A stretch of 47,852 nucleotides of DNA from Oscillospiraceae bacterium (GTDB lineage: Bacteria; Bacillota; Clostridia; Oscillospirales; SIG627): the NCBI GenBank assembly GCA_015065325.1, contig SVQO01000018.1, positions 1-47,852 on the forward strand. The letters run 5' to 3'. The notes under the pieces are model-generated. The model was not told where the DNA came from. It ran no database searches and was given only the letters and a program-made list of their open reading frames with translations. Positions 1-10,400 of this stretch are shown one piece after another. The position numbers and the translations under genes were made by a program. The first letter of the stretch is position 1. Every line of letters starts with the position of its first letter.

Positions 1-139
1 TCTTCACGACTTCCGCAGGCTCGGTTTCCGTTTCCGTAGCGGGAACTTCAACGGGCACCTCGGAAAGCTTTGGGGTACAGGATGCAAAGCTCGGTATCAA
101 CATAAAAAAGGCTAAAACCAAACAGATTCTTTTCATCAT
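1..139 (-). CDS. DUF4886 family lipoprotein, N-terminal fragment (cut by window edge)
   Basis: Only the first 46 codons are inside the window. They encode MMKR, a hydrophobic stretch and a lipobox (SFASC), followed by a Thr/Glu/Pro-rich linker (ATETETEPAEVV) almost identical to that of the gene upstream. The ATG at 139 overlaps the TGA of the preceding gene as ATGA, so the two are probably translationally coupled. A second in-frame ATG lies at 136. By analogy with the complete neighbour, the missing part should carry the SGNH-like DUF4886 domain; that part is inference. It is the fourth and last visible member of a polycistronic paralogue array that continues beyond the window. Confidence 0.8.
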   Translation of the reverse strand, partial: MMKRICLVLAFFMLIPSFASCTPKLSEVPVEVPATETETEPAEVVK

Positions 140-1143
140 ATTTCTCCTCTCGATTCTGCCACCGCGCGATGGGCTGCTTGCTGGAGAGCCGCGATCTTTG
201 TTTCACTTAAAGAATAGGTAGTGGGACGCCAGGTATTTCCGATACAGTTTTGTCCCGTGATGGTTTCGAACCAGACGCAAGCGTTGAGATACTGACCGCC
301 GCCTTCGTCACCGTCGTGGTAGTTGTCACTTTTTTTGCCGCGGTTACAAAGTACGTCTCCGACCCTGGAATCGTTTCTTGCATATTGCCATGCAGTACCG
401 CAGGGGATACGGGTCATAGGGTAGTCCTGACAAACGGCAATGGCAAATTCCTCGGACCATTTTGCGGTCTGCGCTTGCTGTTGAGCGTCTTTCATTTGAT
501 AGCCGTTTCTGTCATATCCCACCTGATAGCTCCAGGTCTGATGCCAATAGAAGTTGCTCTGGGGGAACTGCCCTTTAACGTATTCATAAAGCGGCGTCAG
601 ATACTTATAATAAGCGTCCTTTGAAGCTTGCAGATCGCCTTTTTGGGAAATAACCCCTTGCTGGAAGCTGATCACGTCCCAATTCTCGCGGCTCAGACAG
701 TAGCGCAGGTTGGTAGGATCGGCGATTTTGCTCCTTCCGCTTCCATCGGTTTCAAAATACTGGTAATGGGACTCGTCTTGCTTCCACCAGGTCCAGTGCT
801 GAACCAGCTTGCAGCCGGAGTAATAGACGTTGCAAACCTTCATATTGACCCCTGCGGCCTTTGCAATGCCGTAGAGCTCTTCTACGTAGTAGTAACAGAA
901 GGAATTTCCGATCATCAGAACGTTGATCACGTCGTCTTCGGCGGGATTGGATTCCTGCATAATGGTTTCCTCAACCGTTTCTTCCTTTTTCGCAGGCTTC
1001 GGATCTTTTTTCACTACTTCCGCAGGCTCAGTTTCCGTTTCCGTAGCAGATACCTCGGCGGGCGCCTCGGCAAGCTGTGGGGTACAGGAAACAAAGCTTG
1101 GTACCAACATGATAAGGGCTAAAAGCAAACAAATTTTTTTCAT
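136..1143 (-). CDS. DUF4886 family lipoprotein (SGNH-hydrolase-like)
   Basis: A 335-residue secreted lipoprotein. The signal peptide ends in a lipobox (PSFVSC, Cys20). Residues 21-70 form a Thr/Glu/Lys-rich linker. The globular domain starts at VLMIGNSFC; the GNS serine (about Ser81) corresponds to SGNH block I. Near the C terminus, SDNYHDGDEGGGQYL supplies a DxxH motif (about D273/H276), the usual SGNH block V. The tail motif CIGNTWRP is shared with all paralogues here. DUF4886 belongs to the SGNH/GDSL hydrolase clan, so an esterase acting on surface or dietary glycans is plausible, but no substrate can be read from the sequence. The RBS AGAGG lies in the end of the upstream gene, whose stop is 4 bp away. 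Downstream it overlaps the next paralogue by ATGA. Confidence 0.9.
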   Translation of the reverse strand: MKKICLLLALIMLVPSFVSCTPQLAEAPAEVSATETETEPAEVVKKDPKPAKKEETVEETIMQESNPAEDDVINVLMIGNSFCYYYVEELYGIAKAAGVNMKVCNVYYSGCKLVQHWTWWKQDESHYQYFETDGSGRSKIADPTNLRYCLSRENWDVISFQQGVISQKGDLQASKDAYYKYLTPLYEYVKGQFPQSNFYWHQTWSYQVGYDRNGYQMKDAQQQAQTAKWSEEFAIAVCQDYPMTRIPCGTAWQYARNDSRVGDVLCNRGKKSDNYHDGDEGGGQYLNACVWFETITGQNCIGNTWRPTTYSLSETKIAALQQAAHRAVAESRGEI

Positions 1144-1147
1144 TGTG

Positions 1148-2161
1148 TCAACCTCTTTCCGCGACTACCGCTTTGTGCGCGGCTTGTTGCAAAATAGCAA
1201 TTTTTTCTTCGCTCAGCTCGTAGTTCGGACGCCACGTATTACCGATACAACTTTTGCCCGTCAGCATTTCAAACCAAACGCAGGCATTGAGATATTGTCC
1301 TCCGCCGATGTCTCCGTCGTGGGAGGTATCGTCTGGCTTTGCCTTGCGAAGGCAAAGCTTGTTTCCGATCACCGGATTGTATCTTGCATCCATCCACGCC
1401 TGTCCGGTGGGGATGATGGAGACGCCGTATTGCTCCGCAAGCTCTCTTGCGATGGTGATCTTGGCGTTCTGCCAAGCCATTTCGTCTTCCTTGGTCTCGA
1501 TACGGAAATTGCTTGAAGCATTATAGTTTCCAATCTGAGGGACCCAAGTGCAATGCCAATAATACCGAGATTTCGGAAATTGCTCTTTGATGATGTCAAG
1601 GAGCGTACCGAAGCAGGACACCTCCTTGCGAATGCCGTCCAGACCGTTTCTGCGATAGCTTCCGTTTCCTTCCTGGAGGGTGATCACGTCCCAGTTTTCT
1701 CGATCAAGACAACGTCTCAAGGAGTAATTTTCGTATTTGATTCTTCCGTTTTCATTGGTTTCGAAATACTGGTAATTGCTTTCGCCGTTTCTCCACCAGG
1801 TCAGGTGTTTATCCAAGGGACAGCCGGAATAATAGACGTTGCAGATCTTCATATCGATCCCTGCGGCTTTTGCAATACCGTAAAGCTCCTCTACGTAGTA
1901 ATAGCAATAGCTGTTGCCGATCATCAAAATATTCAAAACCTCGTCCTCCGCGGGATCGCATTTTTGCATAATCTCTTTTTTTGGGTCTTGCTTTTGCTCC
2001 GCTTCTTTCGAAGACTTGCTTTCGTTTTTTTCAGAGGCGGCGTCCTTCTCACCGGTCTTTGTGCCCACTTCCTCGGGCGGTGCTTCAAGAGACGGGGAGC
2101 AAGAGGGAAGCAGTATCGCAAACAGCAAAATTACGGATAAACGAATACAAAGTTTTTTCAT
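1148..2161 (-). CDS. DUF4886 family lipoprotein (SGNH-hydrolase-like)
   Basis: A 337-residue paralogue of its neighbours. The lipobox is LLPSC after a hydrophobic segment, followed by a charged linker rich in Glu, Lys and Ser to about residue 70. The domain opens with NILMIGNSYCYYYVEELYG (GNS nucleophile motif). Near the C terminus DDTSHDGDIGGGQYLNACVW contributes the DxxH pair, and CIGNTWRP follows. Its ATG overlaps the stop of the upstream paralogue as ATGA, which makes it an internal gene of the operon driven from 3178-3206. The linker is more lysine-rich than in the other copies while the catalytic-looking motifs are unchanged, so the copies appear to diverge mainly outside the active site (by eye). 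Confidence 0.9.
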   Translation of the reverse strand: MKKLCIRLSVILLFAILLPSCSPSLEAPPEEVGTKTGEKDAASEKNESKSSKEAEQKQDPKKEIMQKCDPAEDEVLNILMIGNSYCYYYVEELYGIAKAAGIDMKICNVYYSGCPLDKHLTWWRNGESNYQYFETNENGRIKYENYSLRRCLDRENWDVITLQEGNGSYRRNGLDGIRKEVSCFGTLLDIIKEQFPKSRYYWHCTWVPQIGNYNASSNFRIETKEDEMAWQNAKITIARELAEQYGVSIIPTGQAWMDARYNPVIGNKLCLRKAKPDDTSHDGDIGGGQYLNACVWFEMLTGKSCIGNTWRPNYELSEEKIAILQQAAHKAVVAERG

Positions 2162-3144
2162 ACTGCTTCACTTCGCATTTCTTCCACTGCTCGATGAGCA
2201 TCCTGCTGCAATGCGGCGATCATTTCCTCGCTTAGCACGTAGTCGGGACGCCAAGTGTTTCCGATACAGCTTTGACCGGTCAGCACCTCAAACCAAACGC
2301 AGCCGTTGAGATACTGTCCGCCGCCTGTGTCACCGTCGTGGAGAAAGTCTCCTACTGCACCCTTTTTGTGGCAGAGACGGTCACCGATCACGGGATCTCT
2401 TCTTGCAATCTGCCAGGCATCTCCGACGGGAATACGTTGCAGATCGTAAGTCTTACAAAGGTGAAGAGAAACGTCGCGAACGGTTTGATGATGCGCTTCC
2501 TGTGCCTCAGGAGAATCGATGACTCCGTTATCGCGATTGTAGCCAACCTCGTAGCTCCAGGTCTGATGCCAAAAAAGCTTGCTCTGCGGGAACTGCTCTC
2601 TCAGATACGCCGTCAGATCCTTCATGTAGGGCTCGCAGTTGGAAAAGCAAAGCTCGCGATCTTTTGCTTTGTTGGGAGAGAATGCCTCCTGCAGAGAGAT
2701 CATATCCCAGTTTTCCGATTGCAGCGCCATATTCAGCGAATAATTCGAGTATCCGATTCTTCCGTTTTCGTCGGTTTCAAAGTACTGGTATTTTTTCTCG
2801 TTTAGCTTCCACCAGGTCCAGTGCTTTTCCAGAGGACAGCCCGAGTAATACAGGTTGCAAACCTTCATTTTGATCCCTGCGGCCTTAGCAATTCCGTACA
2901 GTTCCTCAACGTAATAATAGCATCCTGAATTGCCGATCATCAGAACGTTGACCGTGTCGTCTGCTTTTGGATCACTTTTTTGTATGATCTCAGGTTCTTT
3001 TTTCTCTGTGGTTTGGGTCGCTGTCTCCGTAGCTGTTATGGCTTGTTTTGAGGGGGGTGTCTCAAGAGCAGGGGAGCAAGCGGAAAGAAGAGAGGAAAGC
3101 AACAGAATTGGCGCAAAAAAAAGGCGAAGAAAGGTTTGTTTCAT
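2158..3144 (-). CDS. DUF4886 family lipoprotein (SGNH-hydrolase-like), first gene of the operon
   Basis: The start was placed at the ATG at 3144 (MKQTFLRLFF). The open frame extends 42 codons further upstream, but that extension runs back through the promoter, and only the chosen start gives a proper signal peptide with a lipobox (LLSAC). The protein is then 328 residues. It has the DUF4886 hallmarks: NVLMIGNSGCYYYVEELYG with the GNS serine, WDMISLQE in the middle, GDFLHDGDTGGGQYLNGCVW with DxxH, and the CIGNTWRP tail. It is the promoter-proximal gene of a set of at least four paralogues. Function as a surface SGNH-type hydrolase is inferred from family membership only. Confidence 0.88.
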   Translation of the reverse strand: MKQTFLRLFFAPILLLSSLLSACSPALETPPSKQAITATETATQTTEKKEPEIIQKSDPKADDTVNVLMIGNSGCYYYVEELYGIAKAAGIKMKVCNLYYSGCPLEKHWTWWKLNEKKYQYFETDENGRIGYSNYSLNMALQSENWDMISLQEAFSPNKAKDRELCFSNCEPYMKDLTAYLREQFPQSKLFWHQTWSYEVGYNRDNGVIDSPEAQEAHHQTVRDVSLHLCKTYDLQRIPVGDAWQIARRDPVIGDRLCHKKGAVGDFLHDGDTGGGQYLNGCVWFEVLTGQSCIGNTWRPDYVLSEEMIAALQQDAHRAVEEMRSEAV

Positions 3145-3177
3145 AATAGCGCTCCAAAATATTTTTTTTACAAATCC

Positions 3178-3206
3178 AGTATAACGAAAAACATAGAAAA
3201 AGTCAA
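3178..3206 (-). promoter_or_regulatory. Sigma-70 type promoter of the DUF4886 operon
   Basis: On the minus strand TTGACT (3201-3206) and TATACT (3178-3183) are separated by exactly 17 bp. The -10 box lies about 33 bp upstream of the chosen start at 3144, which supports that start. The upstream terminator at 3237-3260 isolates this transcript from the preceding paralogue. Confidence 0.85.
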
Positions 3207-3236
3207 TTCGAGACGGACTTTTTTGCAAAGATAAAA

Positions 3237-3260
3237 GAAAAAAGCCCGAAGGCTTTTTTC
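3237..3260 (-). terminator. Rho-independent terminator of the 3267-4304 gene
   Basis: A 10-bp stem (GAAAAAAGCC with GGCTTTTTTC) closes a 4-nt loop that reads TTCG in the minus-strand transcript. The U-rich arm makes it work as a terminator immediately after the stop codon of the gene at 3267. Confidence 0.8.
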
Positions 3261-3266
3261 TTACGG

Positions 3267-4304
3267 TCAAATAGGTTTTTCCGCAACCGCCTGATGGGCG
3301 ATCTGCTGTAGGAGCTGAGCGCGTCCTTCGTCCAGCGAGTAATCCGTGGGGCGCCAGGTGTTTCCGATACAGCTTTGACCCGTTACGATTTCAAACCATA
3401 CGCAAGCGTTCAGGTACTGTCCGCCGCCTGTGGTTCCTTCGTGATAACGGTCACCCTTGGAATCGTCTCCGTTGGGGCCCTTGTTGCAAAGCACGTCACC
3501 GATCCGGGGATGGCTTCTGGCAATTTTCCAGGCGCTTCCGCAAGGAATCATGGGCAGATTCAGATCCAGGCAAAGCTGCTTGCATGCTGCGATGATATTA
3601 TCTGCGTGCAAGGACTGCATAGCAGAATCGGTGATGGTAACGCCGTCGCGGCTCCATCCTACTTGATAAGCCCAGGTCTCCTGAAAATACAGGTCAGCCT
3701 TGGGATGCGTCTTTCGAATCAGGTTTACCAGTTTTTCGCCGTAGGGGTTACAGCTGTCATAGCAAGCATCGTAGGTGTTTGCAACCGTGGGGCCAAAGTG
3801 CTGCTGGATGGAAATAACGTCCCAGTTCTGTGCATCCAGACAACGCTTTAATGTAAAGTCTTTAATGATGGTCCTTTCCTCTGCGGAAGCCTCGTTGGTT
3901 CTGATATATTGATATTTTGCAGCATTTTCCAGATACCAGTTCCAGTGTTGATTCAGCTTGCATCCGGAGTAATACAGATTGTAAATCTCAATGCTCAGTC
4001 CCGCGCTTTCCAGCATTCCGTACAGCTCATCGGGGAAATAGTAGCAGAAGGAGTTGCCGATCATCAGGATCTTGATCACGTCATCCTCGTCGGGATCGGG
4101 AACGAGCTCCTCGGTTTCTTTCTTATCGGTCTTGTTTGCATTATTGGAGGCATTGTCATTTGCATTAGCCGCTTCTTGGGTCTGGGTGTTCTTCTGCTCT
4201 GCAGTCGCTTCTTCAAGAGCAGGAGAGCAGCTCAGCAAAGGAGCACACAGAAAACTCATACAAAGAAGAATGCAAAGCACTTTTTTCATAGAGTTCAGTT
4301 TCAT
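3267..4304 (-). CDS. DUF4886 family lipoprotein (SGNH-hydrolase-like), monocistronic
   Basis: A 345-residue lipoprotein. The signal peptide ends in LLSC, followed by an Asn/Thr/Lys-rich low-complexity linker (residues about 30-75). The domain starts at IKILMIGNSFCYYFPDELYG with the GNS motif; GDRYHEGTTGGGQYL carries DxxH; the CIGNTWRP tail is present. It differs from the four-gene set in having EGTT in place of DGD and a different central region (WDVISIQQHFG). The ATG at 4304 has AAGGTGG 7 nt upstream; a second ATG at 4289 is less well placed. It has its own promoter (4341-4369) and its own terminator, so it is controlled separately from the downstream paralogue operon. Confidence 0.9.
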   Translation of the reverse strand: MKLNSMKKVLCILLCMSFLCAPLLSCSPALEEATAEQKNTQTQEAANANDNASNNANKTDKKETEELVPDPDEDDVIKILMIGNSFCYYFPDELYGMLESAGLSIEIYNLYYSGCKLNQHWNWYLENAAKYQYIRTNEASAEERTIIKDFTLKRCLDAQNWDVISIQQHFGPTVANTYDACYDSCNPYGEKLVNLIRKTHPKADLYFQETWAYQVGWSRDGVTITDSAMQSLHADNIIAACKQLCLDLNLPMIPCGSAWKIARSHPRIGDVLCNKGPNGDDSKGDRYHEGTTGGGQYLNACVWFEIVTGQSCIGNTWRPTDYSLDEGRAQLLQQIAHQAVAEKPI

Positions 4305-4340
4305 AAAAAAACCACCTTCCGTCTTTCTTCATCGTTTCAT

Positions 4341-4369
4341 ATTATAAAAGATTTTTTGATCTCCGTCAA
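4341..4369 (-). promoter_or_regulatory. Strong sigma-70 type promoter of the 3267-4304 gene
   Basis: TTGACG (4364-4369) and a perfect TATAAT (4341-4346) on the minus strand, 17 bp apart, about 37 bp upstream of the ATG at 4304. Confidence 0.88.
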
Positions 4370-4401
4370 CCCCGATTTTCAGAAGTTTTTCCTTGGAACA
4401 C

Positions 4402-4433
4402 AAAAAGAACCGAGGAGATCCTCGGTTCTTTTT
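4402..4433 (-). terminator. Rho-independent terminator of the giant beta-helix gene
   Basis: A 14-bp perfect inverted repeat (AAAAAGAACCGAGG and its complement) with a 4-nt loop, ending 8 bp beyond the stop codon at 4442. The A/T-rich arm supplies the U tract on the minus-strand transcript. Confidence 0.85.
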
Positions 4434-4441
4434 TGCAGGGA

Positions 4442-7400
4442 TTAGCCCTTGCTTGCATAGGCGACAGCTGCCTGGATATAAACAAGAAGCTGCTGAGCCT
4501 TCGCGTAATTTTCGTGAGTTTCGGGGTAAGCTGCTGCAATGGCATCGACTCTGTCGGTCAGGTTCAGGCAAACCTTATTGCTTGCCTTCTCCGTGATCAC
4601 GATGTTCAAAGCAGAGGACATATTCTTTGCATTGACGTACAGGTCGATGGTGTATTCGTTTGCGCCTGCGCCTGCAGAAACGATTGCCTTGGAGGTTACG
4701 TCAGTACCGTTTACCTTGATGGTAAAGCTGTCTGCGGTAACTTCTTCAGCGCTGGTACCGTAAATACGGATACCTACTGCATTGCCCATGATCAGACCCT
4801 TGCCGGTAACGACGAAGCCGGTTCCGTCTTCCTTGGAAGCGGTAGCGGTGAAGCCGGAGAGCTTTGTCATATCGGGAGCCAAAGTGTGGGGCAGGGTAGC
4901 GGTGGGATCCTTTACGATGGTAGCAAAGTTCTGCATTGCCTTGGCAAGCTGAACGTCAACCTCATTACCTGCCCAAGCGTTTTCCGCAAGCTCTGCAAGA
5001 CTCTTGACGGAGAAGTCGTATCCCCAAACCTCTTCGCTTCCTGCAAAGGATACGGTATCGGTGAAGTTGCCGGCGCCGATCTTTGCAAGCACGATGCAGT
5101 AGTAATCGTCGTTCCATTCTACAAGATCGCTCTTGTTACCGCTGGCAAGCACGCCTGCGTTCATAGTGAAGGAGAAGGTGAAGTTGTCGATGGAATCGAC
5201 GCTTTCCTTGTCGAAGAGTGCGCGAACTGCAACTCTGTCGGTCAGGATCATGGTTGCTCCTGCGAGCTGTACGCCGCCCTTGACCGCAACTACGGAAGTG
5301 CCGATCTTGTCGAAGCAGTGAGGTCCGGTTACGGTAACGATTGCATCGTTGTCCTCGGGAAGGGTAACGTAGGTCTGCTTCTTCCAGTCTTCAACCTGTC
5401 CCAGCTTCACGTCGCCGGTAGCAGAAGTAGCTTCGATAGAAGCATCTGCACCAAGGATCAGTTTGTATGCGCCGCCCTTCAGGTTGACTTTCTCGTTGGC
5501 AAATCTGGATTCTACCGTACCGAGAATGGTAACGTCACCCTTGGTAGGCTCAATGTTGATGGTAGCATATGCATTGCTTGCGAATTTTTCTGCCGTGTAG
5601 GTCTTTCCGGTAGCAATAATGCCTTTTGCGAAGGTACCGCCGTTGATGTTGATCGTCACGTCGCCGCCTTCCTTCAGGTAAGGACCTACGTAGGTAGTCT
5701 TGGTGGATGTCATCTCATCCAAACCGTAAATTACGTCGTTGAAGATACCGCCTTCAATGGTGAGCGTATAAGGAGCGGTTCTCTGATACTGGCCGGAATG
5801 TGAATCGTTCCAAGGTTCTGCGAACTCAAAGGCATCGTTGAAGACGCCGTTTTTGATCACGGTAACAACCTCGCTGGCGTTGGTGTAAGCACCTGCGGTA
5901 GCGGTTCTGTTAAAGCTGGAGAATTCTTTGTTAAAGGTACCGCCGTTGATCTCGTTGTAGGTCTTGTATGCAGCTTCTCTGGAGGAGGAGATGCATCCGC
6001 CTGCCCATACGTAGTTAAATACGGGGTCGCCTCTGACGATGTTGATCACGCCGTAGCCGTCCTCGTTTTGACCGAAGATGTCGTGAGCACCGCCTGCATA
6101 GTAGTGACCGGCAAAGGTTCCTGCCTCTACAATGGTCTCGACGTAGCCCTTGACATCAGTATAGTCAATAATGGAAGCTTTTTGTTCTTCATCTTTGGTA
6201 TCGTCATCGAAAACCACGCCGCTGCCTGCTGTCGCTGCAAAGCCGATGTTGGATCCGCTGGTGGTAAAGACCTTAGCGAAACTTGCATTATCATATACGT
6301 AGTCAATGTCCATATTCTTCTTTGCAAAGAAGGGAGCTACGCCGTTCTCATCCTTGGTGATCAGGTTCAGAACGTTACCTTCGACAACGGTCTCCAATAC
6401 GGTAGCTTGTACGCCGTAGTAACCCAATTCGAAACTTGCATCGCCCTTAATGGTGTTCTCGACGTTGCCGGTGATGGTACCGAAGCCTGCACCGGATGCC
6501 GCAGATTTGAAGGTACCGCCGCTAATGGTATTCTTAATGCTTCCGCCGATGGTGAAGGTGGTAGGAGCAACGGTATCGGTTGCAGCAGAAGTATTCTGAT
6601 CGTTGCCGCCGAAGAAGTAACTGTTCCAAGTACCGCCCTTGATGGTGTTGATAATATCGCCGCCGACGTCGGCTTTTCTTGCACCTCCGAAGAAGTAGCC
6701 GTTAAAGGTACCGCCGGTGATGGTATTCTCAATGTTACCGATACAAGCACCGTCGTTGCCACCACCCCAGAATTTGCCTTCAAAGGTGCCGCCGTTTACG
6801 GTATTCTTAATGCTTGCGGGAGCAGCGTTTGCAGTATCGGTACCGCCGTAGAAGTTGGACTTGAAGGTACCTGCGTGGATGGTGTTTTCAATATCGCAGT
6901 AATCGATAACTGCATCGGTGTTACCGAGGTCACCGCCCATTACGTAGGAATTAAAGGTAGGACCGCTTTCCGCGTTTTCTGCACCAAAGGTGTTTGCGAT
7001 CTTTCCGAGAACGGAATTGCCCTTGAATTCGGTTCCTGCAACCAGCCTGCTATCCGAGGTGCTGGTGTAAGCACGGTAGTTACCTCCGTAGAACACTTTG
7101 AAGGTACCGCCGGTGATATTGTTGATGATATCTCCCTTTACAAGACCGCACATGCCGCCGCCGTATACGGCAGTAGATCCGGTGAAGTCGCCGCCGGAGA
7201 TGTTGTTGGTGACGTTTCCGAGAACTGCACTGGGCCAGGTGGTAGAACCGCAGCCCAGGTAGATGGAGGAGTTGGAGAATTTACCACCGGAAATATTGGT
7301 GGTAATAGATCCGAATGCTCCGCCGTAACCGCCGTGGATCGTACCATTGAAGGTACCGCCGTCAATGTCGGTCTTAACGGTGTCAATGGTGGCATAGCGA

Positions 7401-10400
7401 GCCCAGACAGGATAGAAGGTCTTCTGGAATTCGCCGTCTTTTACTTCCGTCCAGACGGAATCGGTAGTGGATCGATAGCAGCCGTCAAAGCCCTGCGTGA
7501 AGGTACCGCTGAGGATCACGTTGTGTACGTTGGTTGCAGTACCCTGGAAGGTACCGAAAACGCGTCCTGCCGTAGCACCGTCAAAGGTGTTATTCATATT
7601 GGTGACGGTGGAACGGTTCTCGCCGCCTACTCCACCCAGGCTACCGCCGGTAAAGGTGTTGTTCTGGGTCGTGATGGTAGAGCCGTAGCTACCGTTGAGA
7701 ACTTCTAAGCCTGCCTCGTTAGAAGAGGAATCAACGGACAAGGTTCCGATAAAACTACCGCCGGAAATGTTGTTGTTCAGCGTGATAATGGTATCTTTGT
7801 AACTTCCATAGAAGGTAGTAAAGGTACCGCCCTTGATGTTGTTGTTCAGCGTGGTAAGTGTACTCTGATTGCTTCCGTAGAAGGTAGTAAAGACACCGCC
7901 CTCGATGTTGTTGGTTACCGCATCAATTTCGTTCGCACTGACACCGTAGAATTTGTCAAAGGTACCGCCGGTGATTTCGTTTTCAAAGGAGGTATAGTTG
8001 CTCAGTCTGAATGCGCCGATGTAGGTTCCGATGTCACCGCCGGAAACGATGTTCTTGATATCACCGTAGTTGTGCTCCATGGAGACGTTTTCTCCATCAA
8101 CGGTCTGCATATCGTAAATACCGTAGTAGTTGGTGATATTTGCCGTTCCGGAGATTTTGTTGGTAACCTTTTCTGCGTTTGCTTTGTAATGTCCGTAGAA
8201 GTTTTGAATCACACCGCCTGAGATGTTGTTTTCAACGGACTTAATGTCCTGAGTATAAACGCCGTACAGATAGGTGATGGTACCACCGGAAATATTATTG
8301 ATAACTTCGGTGGTAGTAGATGCGAATGCTTTGTTGTTAATACCTGTAAATTCAGCGATGGTACCGCCGGAGACTTCATTTACAATCTTGTTGTAAACTA
8401 CAGTGGTTCCTTCACGGCTTGCACGGAATTTTGCGATGGTGGGGTTACCGTAAACTCGGTTGTAAACCGTTCCGCTGCAGAGGGATCCGGTAGAACCGAG
8501 ACCTCCGGTAGCATGACCGGTGATATTTGCGGTTCCGCCGATGTTCATAATAACGTCGCCGTAAACGTAGGTTTTGTCGCTCATCGCGCCTTGCAAATAT
8601 TGCCAAGTACCGGATTCAATCGTAATGGTCATATTGCCGTTGACGGTGTCTGCGCAAAGACCGCGAATAAAACTGCTGGATGCGACGCTGGTGCCACCAT
8701 AAACTTCGATGGAAACGTCGTTATTGATTACAAGACGAGTGGAACCGTCATTGCGGTCAACACCGATACGGTGAGTAGAGCCGCTTAGCATAAGAACACC
8801 TGCGTGCGCATAGGTGTTAATGTTGGAGTTGGGATAATATACTGCAAGTCTGGAAACTCTGGAGCCATCCAAAATTGCGATAGGCTCAACGTCTGTGCTC
8901 TTAACCGTGCTGCTGTCGGCGTTGTCCCAACCGCCGTTATCACCGGACGCATTGAGATATTGTCCGCTGCTTCCGGCTATCCAATATTCTGCATTTTCAC
9001 CGATGGTCAAGGAGGTTACGAGGTTTCCTCTCTTGCTCTGGCTTTTTGCTTTTTCAATCTCGGTTTCAGTCCAACCGTCGAACACCTTTGCGGTAAAGGT
9101 GTCTCCAAAGAATACCGCGGAGGTGCCTTTTGCAGCACTTGCTGTAGTCCATTTTACGTTGTCGAAACGAACCTCTCCGCTGCCTGCGAACAGTTGTGCA
9201 CCGCTTATACCATCGATGTAGAAGGTTAAGGTGTCGAAGTGATAGCTGTTGGCGCAAGCTGCCTTGCCTGCATAGGCGTTGATAACGTCGCTTGCAATAG
9301 TATCACCCTTAATGGTGATGGGAAGTCTGGTTGCTTCCTTGGTGAAGACAGTCTTTGCACCCCAAAGAACGCCTTCGGTTACGGTAGCGTCAAAGGTACC
9401 GTTGATATGAATGGTAGCCATTTCGTTGATCTCCCATTCGCGAGCAGAAACTGCTTGCATTGCCTTTTCGATGGTGGCGAAGGGGGCTGCTTCGCTGCCG
9501 TTGCCGGTGGAGTCATTACCGGCGGAAGCATCAACGTAGTAATCGGTATTATCGTAAACCCAATTAATATTGAGCGTGTAAACCTTCTTGAAACCGTTCT
9601 GTGCAACGCATGTAACGGTGATGGTGTCGTTTCCGCCGAAATTGACGTTGTCGATCGTGTCTGCGCCCTCCACGGTTACACGGGTCTCGCTTGCTACCGC
9701 GGTTGCGGTGACATTGGCAGAGGTGGTACCGTTGGGAAGGTTCAAGGTGTAATTGGTTTCAGAAGCTACAAATGCGGGGGACAACGTTCCGCCTTCCACA
9801 GACAGTTCTGCAAGATTTGCATTGTTTGCCGAGGAAGCGTTAAACTCAGTTTTCAGATTGAGAAAATGAGGAACGGTCTTGATCGCACCGTTGGGAGCGC
9901 CTGACTTGCCGGTCATATCGTTGTTGAATACGATCTTACCGATCTTTTCGGTTCCGTTGAAAATACCCAGTTCAAAAGCAAAGTATCCGTAATCGGGAAG
10001 CGTTGCGCCTTTTTCCAGTCCGCTTCCCAGCATTGCATCCTCGAAATCAAGTTCTGCCTCGAAAATGGTAACGGGGAGCGAATTGCTGGTAGATTCGGAT
10101 GCCCAAGAGGGAAGAGTATATTCGAAGGGAATGCTGAATTTGCGGCTTTCGGTGGTATCGGTTACGGTACCGTCTGCGGCCACGGACTGCGCGGAAAGCG
10201 CGGTTACCTGGGTATCCATCCAGGTGCCGGGGTCGTTTCTCGGAGAGTTGCCGTTGTCCATTTTGAAGGTGGTAAAGATACCGCTGTTCATGGTATCGGC
10301 ATCCTTGCTGTCACCGAAGCCCAGGAAGGTGGTGAACTCGTACAGATCGCCTGCGTGATGTTCTTCCTGAATTTCCATACCGACATACAAAGCGTCGCTG

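Noticed and set aside
4433-10358. Several long plus-strand open frames (up to about 546 codons) opposite the giant beta-helix gene
   Set aside because: They are antisense shadows of a repetitive, stop-poor gene. They lack RBSs and recognisable domains, and the minus-strand reading has a signal peptide, domains, operon structure and a terminator.
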